Shown: positions 60,265 to 62,038 of the stretch, piece by piece
Position numbering within the stretch: position 1 is the stretch's first letter
Layout: each line of letters opens with the position of its first letter
Assembly: GCA_017397765.1 (NCBI GenBank)
Contig: JAFQIB010000051.1
Span: 1-62,038 of the forward strand
From: Clostridia bacterium
GTDB lineage: Bacteria; Bacillota; Clostridia; Christensenellales; Aristaeellaceae
Length of the DNA stretch: 62,038 nt
Direction: 5' to 3'
Program-made: the position numbers and the translations under genes
The notes under the pieces: generated by a model
The model's database searches: none
What the model saw: the letters and a program-made list of their open reading frames with translations, nothing else
Told to the model about the DNA's origin: nothing

Positions 60265-61875
60265 TTGAAGCAACTGATTTACAATACCGCACTCTATTTA
60301 CGACTCAGCCGTGATGATGAACTGTCCGGCGAATCCGGCAGTATCAGCACGCAAAGAATGATGCTCCGCCAATACGCGCAGGAGCATGGCCTGAACGTGG
60401 TGGACGAGTACATCGACGATGGCTGGTCGGGCACCAATTTTGATCGTCCGGCATTCCAGCGGATGATCGACGATATCGAGGACGGCAAGATCAACTGCGT
60501 CATCACAAAGGATCTGTCCCGACTGGGCAGAAACTACGTCATGACCGGTCAGTACACGGACTTCTACTTCCCCAGCAAGGGTGTGCGTTACATTGCCATC
60601 AACGACAATGTGGACACCCTGAACGGCGAGAGCGAGCTGGCTCCGTTCCTGAACATTCTGAACGAAATGCACGCCCGCCAGACCAGCAAGAAGGTGAAGG
60701 CTGCGCTGCACACCAAGTTTGCCAACGGACTGCACATCGGCGCGTATGCCCCTCTTGGCTACATGCGCGATCCGGAACAGAAAGGGCATCTGCTGATTGA
60801 CCCTGACACCCGCTGGATCGTGGAGAAGATCTTCGACCTGGCCGTGCACGGCATGGGTGCGGCAAAGATCACCCGCGTCCTTCATCTGGAGAAAGTACCG
60901 ACGCCCGGCTATCTCAATTACCAGCGATATGGCACATTCGCCCACATCTACGCTGGTCAGCCGGAGGACAAGGCATATGACTGGTCGATTGGGCATGTGA
61001 AGTGCATCCTGAAGAACGAGGTGTACATCGGTCACAGCGTTCACAATCAGCAGACCAACATCTCCTTCAAGAACAAGAAGAAGGTACGCAAGCCGGTGGA
61101 TGAATGGTTCAAAGTTGAAAACACCCATGAAGCCATCATCTCTGAGGAGGACTTCCAGCGTGTACAGGAGATGATCGACACCCGACGCCGTTCACAGAAG
61201 AATGGTGAATTGCAGCTTTTCGCTGGACTGATCAAGTGCGCAGACTGCGGCTGGTCCTTGGGGCACGGTCGCCGCAAGACCAAGAACGGCTACGATGGCT
61301 ACTATCATTGCAGCAAGAATGGACAGGGACTCCACCAATGCTCCATGCATTACATCCGCGACGATGTGCTGTGTGCCTATGTCCTGTCCCGGTTGCAGTA
61401 CTGGTCTCAGCAGGCCCAGCAGAATGAAGAGAAGCTGCTGAAGCGCCTGATGGGTGCGACAGACCGGGAACGCAGCGCTGCAAAGAAAAAGCAGGCCGCC
61501 GAGCTCCGCAAGGCCGAAAAGCGCAAGGCAGAGATCGACAGCCTGTTCATGAAGATGTACGAGGACTGGTCAGCAGGGCGCATCACGGAGTACAACTTCA
61601 ACATGCTGTCTGAGAAGTATCAGACGGAGCAGCAGGAGCTGGATGCAAAGATTCAGCAGCTGCGTTCCAGCATGGAGGCCGACCAGCAGTCCATACAGGA
61701 TGCAGAAAAGTGGATCGAGTTGATCCGCAGGTACACAAATATCACGGAGCTGACTGCTGACCTGCTGAATGCGCTGATCGAGAAGGTCGTCATCCATGAA
61801 GCCACCAAGGATGCTGATGGCAGCCGAATGCAGGAAGTAGAGATTTTCTACCGCTTCATCGGCAAGATTGAATAA
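60265..61875 (+). CDS. Large serine recombinase (integrase) of the element
   Basis: 536 residues; TTG at 60265 follows AGGAGG at the right spacing. The resolvase domain has ALYLRLSRDDE with catalytic Ser15, and GRNYVMTGQYTDFYFPSKGV. Then come a recombinase domain (about 165-290), a zinc ribbon (CADCGWSLGHG ... CSKNGQGLHQCSMHYIRDD), and a C-terminal coiled coil from about 400 (KKKQAAELRKAEKRKAEIDS) that governs synapsis. Length and order match TnpX/TndX-type integrases, which recombine attP and attB without a helper. The gene ends 21 nt before the attR core, the usual location. Confidence 0.95.
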   Translation: MKQLIYNTALYLRLSRDDELSGESGSISTQRMMLRQYAQEHGLNVVDEYIDDGWSGTNFDRPAFQRMIDDIEDGKINCVITKDLSRLGRNYVMTGQYTDFYFPSKGVRYIAINDNVDTLNGESELAPFLNILNEMHARQTSKKVKAALHTKFANGLHIGAYAPLGYMRDPEQKGHLLIDPDTRWIVEKIFDLAVHGMGAAKITRVLHLEKVPTPGYLNYQRYGTFAHIYAGQPEDKAYDWSIGHVKCILKNEVYIGHSVHNQQTNISFKNKKKVRKPVDEWFKVENTHEAIISEEDFQRVQEMIDTRRRSQKNGELQLFAGLIKCADCGWSLGHGRRKTKNGYDGYYHCSKNGQGLHQCSMHYIRDDVLCAYVLSRLQYWSQQAQQNEEKLLKRLMGATDRERSAAKKKQAAELRKAEKRKAEIDSLFMKMYEDWSAGRITEYNFNMLSEKYQTEQQELDAKIQQLRSSMEADQQSIQDAEKWIELIRRYTNITELTADLLNALIEKVVIHEATKDADGSRMQEVEIFYRFIGKIE

Positions 61876-61884
61876 TTGATACCT

Positions 61885-61905
61885 GTATCTTTAAGTATGG
61901 GAAAC
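61885..61905 (+). repeat. attR of the integrated element
   Basis: GTATCTTTAAGTATGGGAA (61885-61903) is the inverted partner of 23594-23612 at the left end (17 of 19). It contains the shared core ATGGGAAAC (61897-61905), after which the XRE gene resumes in frame. With attL it restores the target gene reading KWETGKSLPDSS on excision. Confidence 0.9.
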
Positions 61906-62038
61906 GGGCAAATCTCTGCCCGACTCGTCTATTATGCTTGAACTTTGTGATGTTCTGGGTATCAGTGTTAATGATTTATTATGTGGGGAGGTAGTCACAA
62001 TGGATAATTACAACAAAGAATTAGAGAACAATTTGCTT
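61897..62038 (+). pseudogene. XRE-family regulator, continuation beyond the element, cut by the window edge
   Basis: From TGG at 61898 the frame reads WETGKSLPDSSIMLELCDVL, then GISVNDLLCGEVVTMDNYNK and ELENNLL to the window end, with no stop. This is the normal continuation of XRE regulators after the KWETG that ends the 23469 fragment. Joined across the core the two parts make one uninterrupted regulator. Without a start of its own this part is probably not translated. Confidence 0.9.

Larger units (their letters stand above)
23588..61905. mobile_element. About 38.3-kb integrative mobilizable element inserted in an XRE regulator gene
   Basis: Boundaries are defined by the split XRE gene, the duplicated 9-nt core, and 19-nt imperfect inverted repeats just inside each core. 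A large serine recombinase gene abuts the right end. A relaxase, a hairpin-rich candidate oriT, ParM/ParR-like genes, DUF3847 and a TnpW-like protein form the mobility block (56.2-61.9 kb). No VirB4, coupling protein or pilus genes are visible, so transfer would need a helper. Cargo is about 32 kb: glycan use, Dlt-like surface modification, ADP-ribosylation, a hydrolase and a STAND ATPase. Because both ends come from one attP, the entire cargo was either inserted as a unit or acquired inside the element afterwards. Confidence 0.85.

Noticed and set aside
53811..61875. A full conjugative transposon (ICE)
   Set aside because: No VirB4, VirD4-type coupling protein, VirB6 or peptidoglycan hydrolase genes are visible; only relaxase-type mobilization functions are present.

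Overview
The window looks like the chromosome of an anaerobic gut Clostridia-type Bacillota, possibly Christensenellales-like, though that last step is a guess. The support is strong AGGAGG-type ribosome sites, GTG/TTG starts, TTGACA/TATAAT promoters, families typical of such bacteria (BspA-like repeats, DUF3798 binding protein, DUF4358 and DHHW proteins, PreP peptidase, YesM/YesN two-component system, HxlR regulators), and no outer-membrane genes. I saw no rRNA, tRNA or CRISPR array.

Chromosomal part, 1-23587. The left edge is the end of an IS30-family element that cuts a giant BspA-like repeat gene (140-4804), which also carries an in-frame TAG. Next come a CE8/CE12 hybrid esterase gene, a sugar-type ABC importer operon (DUF3798 binding protein, double ATPase, two permeases), a cell-surface acyl-transfer cassette (SGNH, DUF4358 lipoprotein, MBOAT, DHHW), a secreted CotH-like protein, an FMN reductase, a nucleotidyltransferase-fold gene, and an M16C peptidase.

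Integrated element, about 23588-61905. An XRE-family regulator gene is split: its first 41 codons lie at 23469-23591 and its continuation at 61897-62038. Both junctions carry ATGGGAAAC. The inner flanks are 19-nt inverted repeats with 17 matches, which rejoin into one symmetrical attP as expected for a large serine recombinase. The recombinase gene (60265-61875) ends 21 nt from the right junction. The element is therefore about 38.3 kb. Its right end holds the mobility module: ParM-like ATPase, ParR-like partner, DUF3847, a hairpin-rich candidate oriT, a MobA/MobL relaxase whose natural start codon reads GTA, a TnpW-like protein and the recombinase. No type IV secretion genes are present, so it looks mobilizable rather than self-conjugative.

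Cargo. (1) A glycan-use locus: YesM kinase and YesN regulator, two CBM9-like exported proteins, an extracytoplasmic sugar-binding protein, two permeases, an MsmX/UgpC-type ATPase and three exported GH3 enzymes. (2) A Dlt-like operon of carrier protein, adenylation enzyme, MBOAT, SGNH protein and a second adenylation enzyme. (3) An ADP-ribosylation locus in which an HxlR-like winged helix is fused to a class-M sirtuin, translationally coupled to a zinc-type macrodomain hydrolase. HxlR-like operators recur at three promoters, and a second macrodomain gene survives as a 3' scar. (4) A DAPG/phloretin-hydrolase-like enzyme, an exported phosphoesterase with an exported PNPOx-like flavoprotein, a beta-helix protein and a STAND/NB-ARC-TPR ATPase.

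Overall, the window shows a mobile element carrying sensing, import, hydrolysis, surface modification and ADP-ribose signalling together. None of the 44 gene ends I checked uses TAG.
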